Below, piece by piece: positions 1 through 6,011 of a stretch of 13,075 nt of DNA (position 1 is its first letter; each line of letters starts with the position of its first letter). The stretch spans positions 1 through 13,075 of the forward strand of contig JAJDDL010000087.1 in the NCBI GenBank assembly GCA_029260335.1. The letters are read 5' to 3'. The notes beneath the pieces were generated by a model. The model saw only the letters and a program-made list of their open reading frames with translations, did not search any database and had not been told where the DNA came from. Source of the DNA: Phycisphaerales bacterium (lineage in GTDB: Bacteria; Planctomycetota; Phycisphaerae; Phycisphaerales; UBA1924). A program made the position numbers and the translations under genes.

Positions 1-404
1 CGGAACAGGTACGCGGCACCGCGATCTCGACTGTCACCGAAGTCGCCATTGACCGCTCCAATAATGGCGGTATTGCCGCTAATCGAGACGGCTGAGCCGA
101 AGTAGTCCCGTTGCAAGGCATCGTCGGCGATGAGTTCGCAGACCTGCTCCCATTGGCCATCGATCGCACGGAAGATGAAGGCCGAGCCTGAATCCTGGTA
201 GCCGCTGCTTTCGCGCAGAAACGCACTGATGACAGCTGTGTCGCCCGAGATGGAAACGTCAAATCCGAACCGGTCGTCGGTCATACCATCATCGGCGGTG
301 AGCTTGTCGATCTGTTCCTGAGCTTGGGCTGTCCCGATCGCGAGCGCCGTCGCAATGCACGCGCCCAAGCGTTTTCTTCTGAGGCCGCGAAAGAGATTAA
401 ACAA
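1..404 (-). CDS. Secreted FG-GAP repeat protein, 5' part (3' end outside window)
   Basis: I read an open frame of 134 codons from a TTG start at 404-402 to the window edge. The N-terminus is a signal peptide: Arg/Lys-rich residues 6-12, a hydrophobic core at about 14-24, and a likely AQA-QE cleavage site near 28. Two FG-GAP units follow: DRFGFDVSISGDTAVISA (44-61) and DYFGSAVSISGNTAIIGA (100-117), each continuing into a GSAFIFR or GAAYLF strand. Such repeats form secreted beta-propellers; the ligand is unknown. TTG is chosen because AAGGGA lies 6 nt upstream and an in-frame TGA lies just before that. The overlapping upstream ATG gives only an 8-residue peptide. The C-terminus, and so any dockerin-like anchor, is not visible. 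Family assignment is good; function is open. Confidence 0.85.
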   Translation of the reverse strand, partial: MFNLFRGLRRKRLGACIATALAIGTAQAQEQIDKLTADDGMTDDRFGFDVSISGDTAVISAFLRESSGYQDSGSAFIFRAIDGQWEQVCELIADDALQRDYFGSAVSISGNTAIIGAVNGDFGDSRDRGAAYLF

Positions 405-593
405 CGTGGGTCCCTTCGATCATCTAGGCAGGAGAATCGAGTGAGGTTGTTCTTGGGTGCATGGTGCCCGCTGATGGTTGCCGCGTTCAGTTCAGTTGGA
501 GCGTACAGAAGTTGGCAAAGCAAGTCACGCACAATCATCGAAACTGCAACTCCGGACATGTAATCTCCGCGGCCTCAATCGCATGTTACCAGG

Positions 594-657
594 GGCCAAG
601 GCGGGGAAGCAAGCGCTCTTGGAGGACTGCAGGATTCGTAAAGGGCACCGCCTGGCC
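594..657. repeat. Long-range inverted repeat, 10-bp stem with one bulge
   Basis: GGCC-A-AGGCGG at 594-604 pairs with CCGCCTGGCC at 648-657, leaving one bulged A and a 43-nt loop. Inside the loop, CAAG-cgct-CTTG (610-621) can form a small hairpin. No T-run follows on either strand, so it is not an intrinsic terminator. It could be a structured leader of the gene at 770 or a chance fold in GC-rich DNA. Confidence 0.35.
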
Positions 658-715
658 ATGAACTCTCTGCAGGCGAGGCATGTGACAACGCGTCGCGGGC
701 TCGTGCGCCGGTCGG

Positions 716-746
716 CGATTCTCGTCCCATAGAATCGAGCCGATTC
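716..746. repeat. Three alternating CGATTC/GAATCG arms upstream of the 770 gene
   Basis: CGATTCT (716-722) pairs with AGAATCG (731-737). The same middle arm can instead pair with CGATTC (741-746), giving the dyad GAATCG-agc-CGATTC. The two pairings exclude each other. The cluster overlaps the TAGAAT hexamer (730-735) and ends 13 nt before the ribosome binding site (GGAG, 760-763). It could be an operator or an RNA switch; the sequence alone does not decide. Confidence 0.35.
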
Positions 747-769
747 GTGAAGCACCCTCGGAGTCCCGC

Positions 770-1834
770 ATGGCTGACAACCGACCGCAGCTCTCAATTA
801 CTGGTTCGCGCCACCTCCCCGGCTGGATGGCAGACAACCAAGTCAGCCTCGCCTTCAGCACTTATCAAGCCGGCAAACTCTTCATGGTGGGGCTCAAACC
901 CGACCAGGGCTTGAGTATCTACGAACGCACCTTCAATCGCGCCATGGGCTTGCACGCCTCGGACGACGCCCAGACCCTCTGGATGGCCTCGCTCTTCCAG
1001 CTCTGGCGCTTTGAAAACTACGTGCCCCCCGCCGGCGCTACGCCCGACGGCTACGACCGGCTCTACGTCCCCACGCTCGGCCACACCACAGGCGACATCG
1101 ACATCCACGACGTGCACACCGGACCCGACGGCAAGCCCGTGTTCGTCTCCACGCTCTTCAACTGCCTCGGCACCACAAGCGAAACACACAGCTTCGAGCC
1201 GCTCTGGAAGCCGCCCTTCATCTCGGCCATGGCTCCCGAGGACCGATGCCACCTCAACGGCATGGCGGTCGATCCCAAAACGCGCAAGCCCGCCTACGTC
1301 ACCATGGTCAGCAAGTCCGACGTTAGCGACGGCTGGCGCGACCGACGCGTCGGCGGCGGCCTCCTCATGGACGTCCGAACCAACGAGATCGTGTGCGAAG
1401 GCCTGAGCATGCCGCACTCGCCCAGAATCCACCCGGATTGGCCGGATCGTGTGTGGCTCCTCCAAGCCGGCACGGGATTTCTGGGCTACGTCGATCTTGC
1501 CTCCGGCGAGTTCCACGAGGTGGTGTTCTGCCCCGGCTTTGTGCGCGGGCTGACCTTCGTCGGTCGCCACGCGATCGTGGGAATGTCAGCCACCCGCGAA
1601 CACGGAACCTTCAGCGGCTTGCCTCTGGACGAGAACCTCAAATCGCGAGACGCCGAGGCACGCTGCGCGTTGCACGTCGTGAACCTGGACAGCGGCGTCA
1701 CGGATCACTGGCTTCGGATCGAAGGCGTGGTCCGCGAGCTCTACGATGTGGTCGCACTCCGCGGCGTGCAGCGTCCAATGCTTCTGGGCTTCAAGACTGA
1801 CGAGATTCGACGCACGATTAGACTGCCCGAGTAG
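770..1834 (+). CDS. TIGR03032/DUF4915-family beta-propeller protein
   Basis: The product has 354 residues, no signal peptide and no membrane helix, so it is probably cytoplasmic. I recognise the TIGR03032 (DUF4915) family from a chain of conserved blocks: GDIDIHDVH (108-116), the LWKPPFIS stretch (145-152), RCHLNGMAVD (159-168), GGLLMD (196-201), GLSMPHSPRIH (211-221), LLQAGTGFLGYVD (230-242) and GFVRGL (256-261). The blocks are spaced like blades of a beta-propeller. Four of them carry conserved His or Asp residues (H113, H116, H161, H216, H221). The biochemical role of the family is not established to my knowledge. The start is supported by GGAG at 760-763, 6 nt before ATG. It converges on the next gene and shares no operon with its neighbours. 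Confidence 0.85.
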   Translation: MADNRPQLSITGSRHLPGWMADNQVSLAFSTYQAGKLFMVGLKPDQGLSIYERTFNRAMGLHASDDAQTLWMASLFQLWRFENYVPPAGATPDGYDRLYVPTLGHTTGDIDIHDVHTGPDGKPVFVSTLFNCLGTTSETHSFEPLWKPPFISAMAPEDRCHLNGMAVDPKTRKPAYVTMVSKSDVSDGWRDRRVGGGLLMDVRTNEIVCEGLSMPHSPRIHPDWPDRVWLLQAGTGFLGYVDLASGEFHEVVFCPGFVRGLTFVGRHAIVGMSATREHGTFSGLPLDENLKSRDAEARCALHVVNLDSGVTDHWLRIEGVVRELYDVVALRGVQRPMLLGFKTDEIRRTIRLPE

Positions 1835-1889
1835 CAGGAGATCTTGAACTAGATCCGCTGGTCATTCTCCATCCTAGATCGCAAGAAAA

Positions 1890-1911
1890 GGCCCTCGCAA
1901 GCGCGAGGGCC
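1890..1911 (-). terminator. Intrinsic terminator of the FG-GAP/dockerin gene
   Basis: GGCCCTCGC (1890-1898) and GCGAGGGCC (1903-1911) form a perfect 9-bp stem with loop AAGC. Read on the minus strand it is followed by TTTTCTTG, the expected U-tract. It lies 23 nt past the stop codon of the minus-strand gene ending at 1935. On the plus strand no T-run follows, so it should act mainly on the minus-strand transcript. Confidence 0.88.
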
Positions 1912-1934
1912 CTGGTCCAACTATGTTGCAAGGT

Positions 1935-3773
1935 CTACCGGCAGCCCGCCACATACATGTCCAGGAAGTAAAAGAAGTCCGCCGTGTCGAGCACGCCATC
2001 GGGCAGCCCGTACGCATCGCTGTTCGGATTCGCCGAGCCTGTCATGTCCGCGAGGCTGTCCCGCGCGGTGAACAGGTCGAGAAAGTGCATGAAGTCCGCG
2101 AGGTTAATCACGCCATCGCCCTGACCCGTGACCGCATCGCCCGTCACGTCCGCCGGGCAATAGGAGATCGTCATCGTCTGATCGACATCGACATTCTCAA
2201 GCCGAGTGATGCGTCCGTTGGGCCACTCGACGACGACATGGGCGATCTCGGTCGCCTCGCCTATGCCGAAGTGGGCGCTGGGCTCGGACTGGCTGATGAA
2301 GTTGGACCCGCCGGTGATCGCACGCATGATTGTGGTATCGGTGGTGACCTTCACGACCGCGCCATAACCCTGAGAGGCAACCGCCGGGCTTGCGGTGGTG
2401 TTCAAGAACACCCTTAGCCAGTGCGCGTTCGGACCGCTCAGGTCATTGCGGTAATACGTGAGCGCATCGAGGTTGGCGAAGATGACCGCATCCTGATCGC
2501 CGTCGTTGTCTGCATCGAAGTTCACGAGACCGCGCCCGTGCCCGAAGTGCTGAATGCCGAGCGCAATCGCGTTCTCATCGAAGCTGAGTTTCCCGTTGCC
2601 ATCGACGCCGTTGCTCATCCACAGATAGCTCTGCTCGTTATTCCATTCTGCGCGGTGGAACCAGCCGTTGGTCTCGAGGATGTCCTGCCACCCGTCGTGG
2701 TCGAAATCGATGATGTTGGTGCCCCAGCCCCAACCGCCGTCCTTACACCCCGCTTGCTTGGAGATCTCGCTAAAGACGTGGTTGCCCTCGTTGATATAGA
2801 GCATGTTACCCGTGCCGGGGACCATGCCGCTGGGCGTGCCATAGATGCTCGATACGTACCAGTCCAGGTCGAGGTCGTTGTCGATATCGCCGACCGACGT
2901 TCCCATGCCATTGCCATCGAGCCCGACGCCGGCCTGCTGTGTCCACTCGGTGAACGTGCCGTCGGTGTTGTTGATGAAGTACTTGGAGGTCGCGAAGTCG
3001 CTGACCCAGAGCAGCTCGGGATACCGATCGCCGTTCATATCGGCAAAGCGCGGGCTGAAGCCACGAACCGCGGGCTTGGAAAAGTCAAAGCTCCCGCCGC
3101 CGTCGTTCATGCAGACCTCGGCGGTGACATCGACAAAGCCCAGTGCGCCGTCGTTGCGCATGAGCACGTTGGCCGGCTGCGCGGCGTCCTTCCACCCCGC
3201 GACCGCAAGATCGAGATCGCCGTCGAGATCGTAATCGCCCCAGGCGGCTCCCCAGCCGTTGTAGTCATCGGGGCAGGTCGTCGCGACGCCCATCTGCTGG
3301 GCGACATTTGTGAACGTCCCATCGCCGTTGTTGTGATACAGGATGTGCTGGCCCGGAAGTGCAAGGTCCGGGTCCGATTTCTCACCCGCGGACGTGATGA
3401 AAATATCGACCCAACCATCGCCGTCGTAGTCGCCCACGGCAAGCCCGACACTGTAATGCCGCAGATCAACGCCCCACTCGGCTGCCCGATCTGTGAATGT
3501 CCCGTCCCCATCATTGATGAATAGCCGATCCGCAAATGCCGAACCGCTCAGCACGAACAGATCCGTATATCCGTCATTGTTGAAGTCCGCCGCGGCTCCG
3601 CCGGAGCTCATCACCGCGATCGGCGGGCCCAGGTCATCCTGCCAATGCGACGTGCTCAGACCAGCCTCAGCCGTCCGCTCAGAAAAGCTCAGCGTTTGTG
3701 CCGAAGCCGTTGAGAGCGCGCCAGCGCCGATTCCAAGTCCGATTATCGAAACAAACCGATTTCTTGCCCGCAT
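1935..3773 (-). CDS. Secreted FG-GAP/VCBS and UnbV-ASPIC protein with C-terminal dockerin-like tail
   Basis: The product has 612 residues. Residues 1-25 are a signal peptide (RAR at 2-4, hydrophobic 8-20, cleavage near SAQ). Seven Ca-binding D-x-D/N-x-D-G-like loops follow at about 63-71, 115-123, 180-188, 245-253, 296-304, 356-364 and 420-428, fitting a seven-bladed propeller. Loops 4 and 5 are degenerate. An UnbV/ASPIC domain occupies about 468-536, with its VVEWPNGRITRLENV motif at 514-528. The tail (539-611) begins CPADVTGD and ends AGC, with two dockerin-like loops (542-568 and 576-608). This is the Cys-bounded 'GC-type' dockerin seen on many exported planctomycete proteins. The ATG has GAGGGG 6 nt upstream. 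Partner and ligand are unknown. A strong terminator follows. Confidence 0.9.
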   Translation of the reverse strand: MRARNRFVSIIGLGIGAGALSTASAQTLSFSERTAEAGLSTSHWQDDLGPPIAVMSSGGAAADFNNDGYTDLFVLSGSAFADRLFINDGDGTFTDRAAEWGVDLRHYSVGLAVGDYDGDGWVDIFITSAGEKSDPDLALPGQHILYHNNGDGTFTNVAQQMGVATTCPDDYNGWGAAWGDYDLDGDLDLAVAGWKDAAQPANVLMRNDGALGFVDVTAEVCMNDGGGSFDFSKPAVRGFSPRFADMNGDRYPELLWVSDFATSKYFINNTDGTFTEWTQQAGVGLDGNGMGTSVGDIDNDLDLDWYVSSIYGTPSGMVPGTGNMLYINEGNHVFSEISKQAGCKDGGWGWGTNIIDFDHDGWQDILETNGWFHRAEWNNEQSYLWMSNGVDGNGKLSFDENAIALGIQHFGHGRGLVNFDADNDGDQDAVIFANLDALTYYRNDLSGPNAHWLRVFLNTTASPAVASQGYGAVVKVTTDTTIMRAITGGSNFISQSEPSAHFGIGEATEIAHVVVEWPNGRITRLENVDVDQTMTISYCPADVTGDAVTGQGDGVINLADFMHFLDLFTARDSLADMTGSANPNSDAYGLPDGVLDTADFFYFLDMYVAGCR

Positions 3774-4053
3774 TTCTAGCCCCTCAAGTCCAATCGCGGC
3801 ATTGCGCCCCCCCAGGGCTCAGTGCTGCTAACCCCTCCCAGAAAAGCCCTTGTGGCCTGTCTGATTGTGAAAGGCCAAGATACCAGCGAAGGCCCTTCTT
3901 TGAAAGGCCTTACGGATGCCAAAATGAGAAATTGCTCGGCAGTTCCAGGATTTCGGGAGTTCAACCGCAATTTGGATTGGCATCCCAGCGGACTTATCCG
4001 ACCGGCAACGCCCGATTACTTCGCACTTGCCCGTGAGCGGAACTCTTCAGGCC
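3774..4053. other. Intergenic region upstream of the FG-GAP/dockerin gene
   Basis: This 280-bp stretch lies between two minus-strand genes, downstream of dusB and upstream of the FG-GAP gene. I see no terminator for dusB. On the minus strand, TTTCAA-N17-TATCTT with a TG one base before the -10 (hexamer at 3882-3877) is a weak promoter candidate about 100 nt from the ATG. A run of seven C lies at 3807-3813. Short GAAAGGCC-like repeats occupy 3841-3911. No credible gene is present. Confidence 0.5.
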
Positions 4054-5127
4054 TCACGCCGGAGTTGCGATCGCTGACAAGCTCTCGAGAACTTGCTGCG
4101 GATCCTCGGCTGTGCGCATTGCCTCGCGCAACGGCTTCACACTTGGAAACTCAGGCCGCACCATGCCCTTGGTCATCCGACCGATCCGCTGGCGGATCTG
4201 GTTCATCGCATGCCGCTCACCCCGGTACACGCGCATCAACTCGAAATACTCGCCGATAATCGACGCGATCCGCTCGGGGCTCGGCGCGTCCGGCTGCACG
4301 CCGGTGACCTGAAACTGCCAGCAGTCGTGGAAGATCCAAGGCCGATCGATCGCGGCCCTGCCGATCATCACGCCATCGCATCCGGTCTGCTCGAGCATGT
4401 CTCGGCAATCCTCAGGCGTCTTCACATCGCCATTGCCAATCACCGGGATCGGACCGCCGGGCCAATCGCGCGTCTTCTCGCGCACGGCTTGGACAACGCG
4501 CGTGATGCCATCGCGACAAGCCTCGCCCTTGAACCGCTGCTCGGTTGTGCGCCCGTGGACGGTGATCGCAACAACGCCGACATCCACAAGCGCACACGCG
4601 AGCTTCGGCGCATCGTCTGCGCATGACCACCCAAGACGCATCTTCGCGGTCAGTGGGATGTGCTCGGGCAGAGCATGCCGCACGCGCTCGGCGATCCGCA
4701 GCGCCAACGTAAAACTCCGGCAAGCGGTGGGGGACTCGCCCGGCTCGATCCCCTCATCGGGCACCATGAGCCGGCTGCCGCCATCCTTCTTGGTCACCTT
4801 GTCGACCGGGCAGCCCATGTTGATGTCCACGACATCCGCGCCATGCTCGGCGGCCCAGATCGCGCCTTGGGCCATCATGTCCGGATCCCCGCCGTAGAGC
4901 TGCATGCCCACCGGCGCGTCCTCGTCATTGGTCATCGCCAGGTCCAGGCTCTTGGCAGTCCCCCGGAGCACGCCGTGAGGGCTGAGCAGATCGGTGCACG
5001 CCAGCCCCACCCCGCCCTGCCGTCGGCAAGTCAGCCGATACGCAAGATCGCAATACCCCGCAATGGGCGCGAGCAGGAGATTGGTCTCAAGCTGGACCGG
5101 GCCGATCTGGAGTGGGCGAGCGAGCAC
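4054..5127 (-). CDS. dusB: tRNA-dihydrouridine synthase, DusB-like
   Basis: This FMN enzyme family uses NADPH to reduce specific uridines in tRNA to dihydrouridine. Numbering from the longer form that starts with TTG at 5163: the LLLAPIAGYCD block is at 29-39, DINMGCPVDKV at 113-123 with catalytic Cys118, KMRLGW at 174-179, TVHGRTTEQRF at 201-211, IGNGDV at 242-247 and GVMIGRAAIDRPW at 264-276. The helical tRNA-binding domain fills the C-terminus. I prefer the GTG at 5127 (357 residues): it starts the protein just before LQIGPVQL, as in other DusB proteins, and TATCCT lies 5 nt upstream. The TTG at 5163 remains possible; neither has a Shine-Dalgarno. About 15 residues appear inserted near 134-150. 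The zinc-ribbon gene lies upstream on the same strand. Confidence 0.9.
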   Translation of the reverse strand: MLARPLQIGPVQLETNLLLAPIAGYCDLAYRLTCRRQGGVGLACTDLLSPHGVLRGTAKSLDLAMTNDEDAPVGMQLYGGDPDMMAQGAIWAAEHGADVVDINMGCPVDKVTKKDGGSRLMVPDEGIEPGESPTACRSFTLALRIAERVRHALPEHIPLTAKMRLGWSCADDAPKLACALVDVGVVAITVHGRTTEQRFKGEACRDGITRVVQAVREKTRDWPGGPIPVIGNGDVKTPEDCRDMLEQTGCDGVMIGRAAIDRPWIFHDCWQFQVTGVQPDAPSPERIASIIGEYFELMRVYRGERHAMNQIRQRIGRMTKGMVRPEFPSVKPLREAMRTAEDPQQVLESLSAIATPA

Positions 5128-5155
5128 ATACAAGGATAACGACGCCACTCGCGGC
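5125..5155 (-). promoter_or_regulatory. Candidate leaderless promoter at the dusB GTG start
   Basis: Read on the minus strand, GTGCCA (4 of 6 to TTGACA) is followed by 17 nt, TATCCT (5138-5133), 5 nt and the GTG at 5127. There is no Shine-Dalgarno. The match is modest, and transcription from the upstream gene could also reach dusB. Confidence 0.3.
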
Positions 5156-5234
5156 TGGCACAAGCCCGATCACACCAACACGAGCCCGAAGCGCGATCGA
5201 GGGAGACCGCGCCAAGGCCGTTCAGCCGCCAGAC

Positions 5235-5765
5235 CTACGCAAACGCCCGCGGATTCGCTTCCCACGGATCAAACCGCAACTCCGGCGCCGCCGGCCAGTC
5301 AACCCCACACTCCGGGCACTTGCGCGTGCCAAGCTCGACGCCCAAGGCGTCAAGCGCCACACTCGAATCAAGCCCCGCAAGGTCGTACTTGCAGCACCGA
5401 CAGCGATCCAAACGCCGCATTCTCTCTCGCTCGTGCTCTTGCATCCGCACATTCCAACCCACGAGCGCGAAGATCACGAACACGATCCCCGCGAGCACCC
5501 CGAACATCCCCAGCAGCATCCAACTGAGAACTTCGAGCACCGCAAACGCGCCGAGCACATAGTGGATTTTCGTTCCCCTCCATCCCGGCGGGACCGAGCA
5601 CAACAACTCCGGCTCATGCTGAAATCGCCATATCTCTCTTTGCCGCTCCAACTGACGACGGGCCTTGCGTGCAAGTACCTCAGCGCGCTCCTGAATGGGA
5701 TGAGGCCTCGCGAGCTCCCGCTCGAGTTCCAGATAGATGGCAAGTTTGCGAGCTTCGCCGAGCAT
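5235..5765 (-). CDS. Small membrane protein with C-terminal zinc ribbon
   Basis: I do not recognise a named family. The protein is 176 residues from the ATG at 5765; an in-frame TTG at 5780 would add five. Numbering from the TTG form: a charged Arg/Glu-rich helical segment (10-52), a hydrophobic stretch long enough for two membrane helices with a short turn (about 74-111), a basic linker, then a zinc ribbon made of C127-R-C-C130, YDLAGL and C155-P-E-C158. The C-x-x-C-x-YDLxGL...CPECG pattern is common in planctomycete membrane proteins. Both ends are probably cytoplasmic. It lies 71-107 bp upstream of dusB on the same strand, depending on the dusB start, so the two may be co-transcribed. I infer no specific function. 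Confidence 0.75.
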   Translation of the reverse strand: MLGEARKLAIYLELERELARPHPIQERAEVLARKARRQLERQREIWRFQHEPELLCSVPPGWRGTKIHYVLGAFAVLEVLSWMLLGMFGVLAGIVFVIFALVGWNVRMQEHERERMRRLDRCRCCKYDLAGLDSSVALDALGVELGTRKCPECGVDWPAAPELRFDPWEANPRAFA

Positions 5766-5841
5766 GATGATCCGATCCAATGGGCAAGCGAGTACGCACG
5801 ATAGCTATTCCAGATAGTGACCTGCGAGTTTCAGCACGAGT

Positions 5842-5879
5842 GCCGAGGCGGGTAGGAGCTTGGCCCTACACGACTCGGC
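5842..5879. repeat. Nested two-helix hairpin
   Basis: The outer arms are GCCGAG (5842-5847) and CTCGGC (5874-5879). The inner arms are GTAGG (5852-5856) and CCTAC (5865-5869). A symmetric 4/4 internal loop separates the helices and the apical loop is 8 nt, giving 11 base pairs in 38 nt. No T-run follows, so a terminator is unlikely. Confidence 0.4.
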
Positions 5880-5906
5880 TTCGCAGATCAGCTCTCGCCT
5901 CTTTCC

Positions 5907-5926
5907 TCCTCCGCGGCCCTCCGCGG
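5907..5926. repeat. Tandem decamer, two copies of (T/C)CCTCCGCGG
   Basis: TCCTCCGCGG (5907-5916) and CCCTCCGCGG (5917-5926) are adjacent and differ only at the first base. They are followed by TGCAAT and preceded by a pyrimidine-rich CTCTTT tract. The layout resembles the short CTYYGCG-type tandem repeats often seen between genes in environmental bacterial genomes; that comparison is from memory. Confidence 0.45.
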
Positions 5927-5996
5927 TGCAATCCTCCTCCTACTTCTGAATCGTCTGTGGACGAAAACACGCTCTGCACGATCTCGCCCAGACCGA

Positions 5997-6011
5997 TACA
6001 GTCGTCGCGTG
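5997..6011 (+). promoter_or_regulatory. Candidate leaderless start of the Lol operon
   Basis: TACAGT (5997-6002) lies exactly 6 nt before the GTG start at 6009, the spacing expected when transcription begins at the start codon. No Shine-Dalgarno precedes the GTG. The -35 is poor (2-3 matches at 17-18 nt), so this is tentative. Confidence 0.3.

Larger units (their letters stand above)
405..769. other. Intergenic region between divergent genes, no gene seen
   Basis: These 365 bases separate the minus-strand FG-GAP gene from the plus-strand TIGR03032-type gene. The short open frames here are Arg/Ser/Pro-rich and have no recognisable family. A TAGAAT hexamer at 730-735 could be the -10 for the gene at 770, but I see no matching -35. 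A TGTAAT hexamer at 559-564 is another weak -10 candidate. TTGGCA at 512-517 resembles a -35 but has no -10 at the right spacing. The region also holds the two inverted-repeat structures listed at 594-657 and 716-746. Confidence 0.6.
5766..6008. other. Divergent intergenic region with hairpin and tandem decamer
   Basis: This region separates the minus-strand zinc-ribbon gene from the plus-strand Lol operon and must hold both promoters. It contains the 8-bp palindrome ATAGCTAT (5801-5808), a nested hairpin (5842-5879), a tandem decamer (5907-5926) and a -10-like TACAGT (5997-6002). No convincing -35 is visible for either direction. No gene is supported. Confidence 0.5.

Noticed and set aside
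525..861. Two minus-strand open frames of about 90 codons in and beyond the 405-769 gap
   Set aside because: Both are Arg/Cys/Ser-rich, overlap the start of the 770 gene, and show no family features or clear ribosome binding site.
794..1570. 258-codon minus-strand open frame
   Set aside because: It is antisense to the TIGR03032-type gene, is His/Val/Gly-rich without a family match, and has no ribosome binding site that I can see.
2421..3524. 367-codon plus-strand open frame
   Set aside because: It is antisense to the FG-GAP/dockerin gene. The Val/Ile/Ala-rich translation mirrors the repeated Asp-Gly-Asp codons on the other strand and shows no domain.
5112..5804. 230-codon plus-strand open frame
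   Set aside because: It is antisense to the zinc-ribbon gene and its join to dusB. The Arg/His/Pro-rich translation lacks any domain, while the opposite strand has membrane helices and a zinc ribbon.
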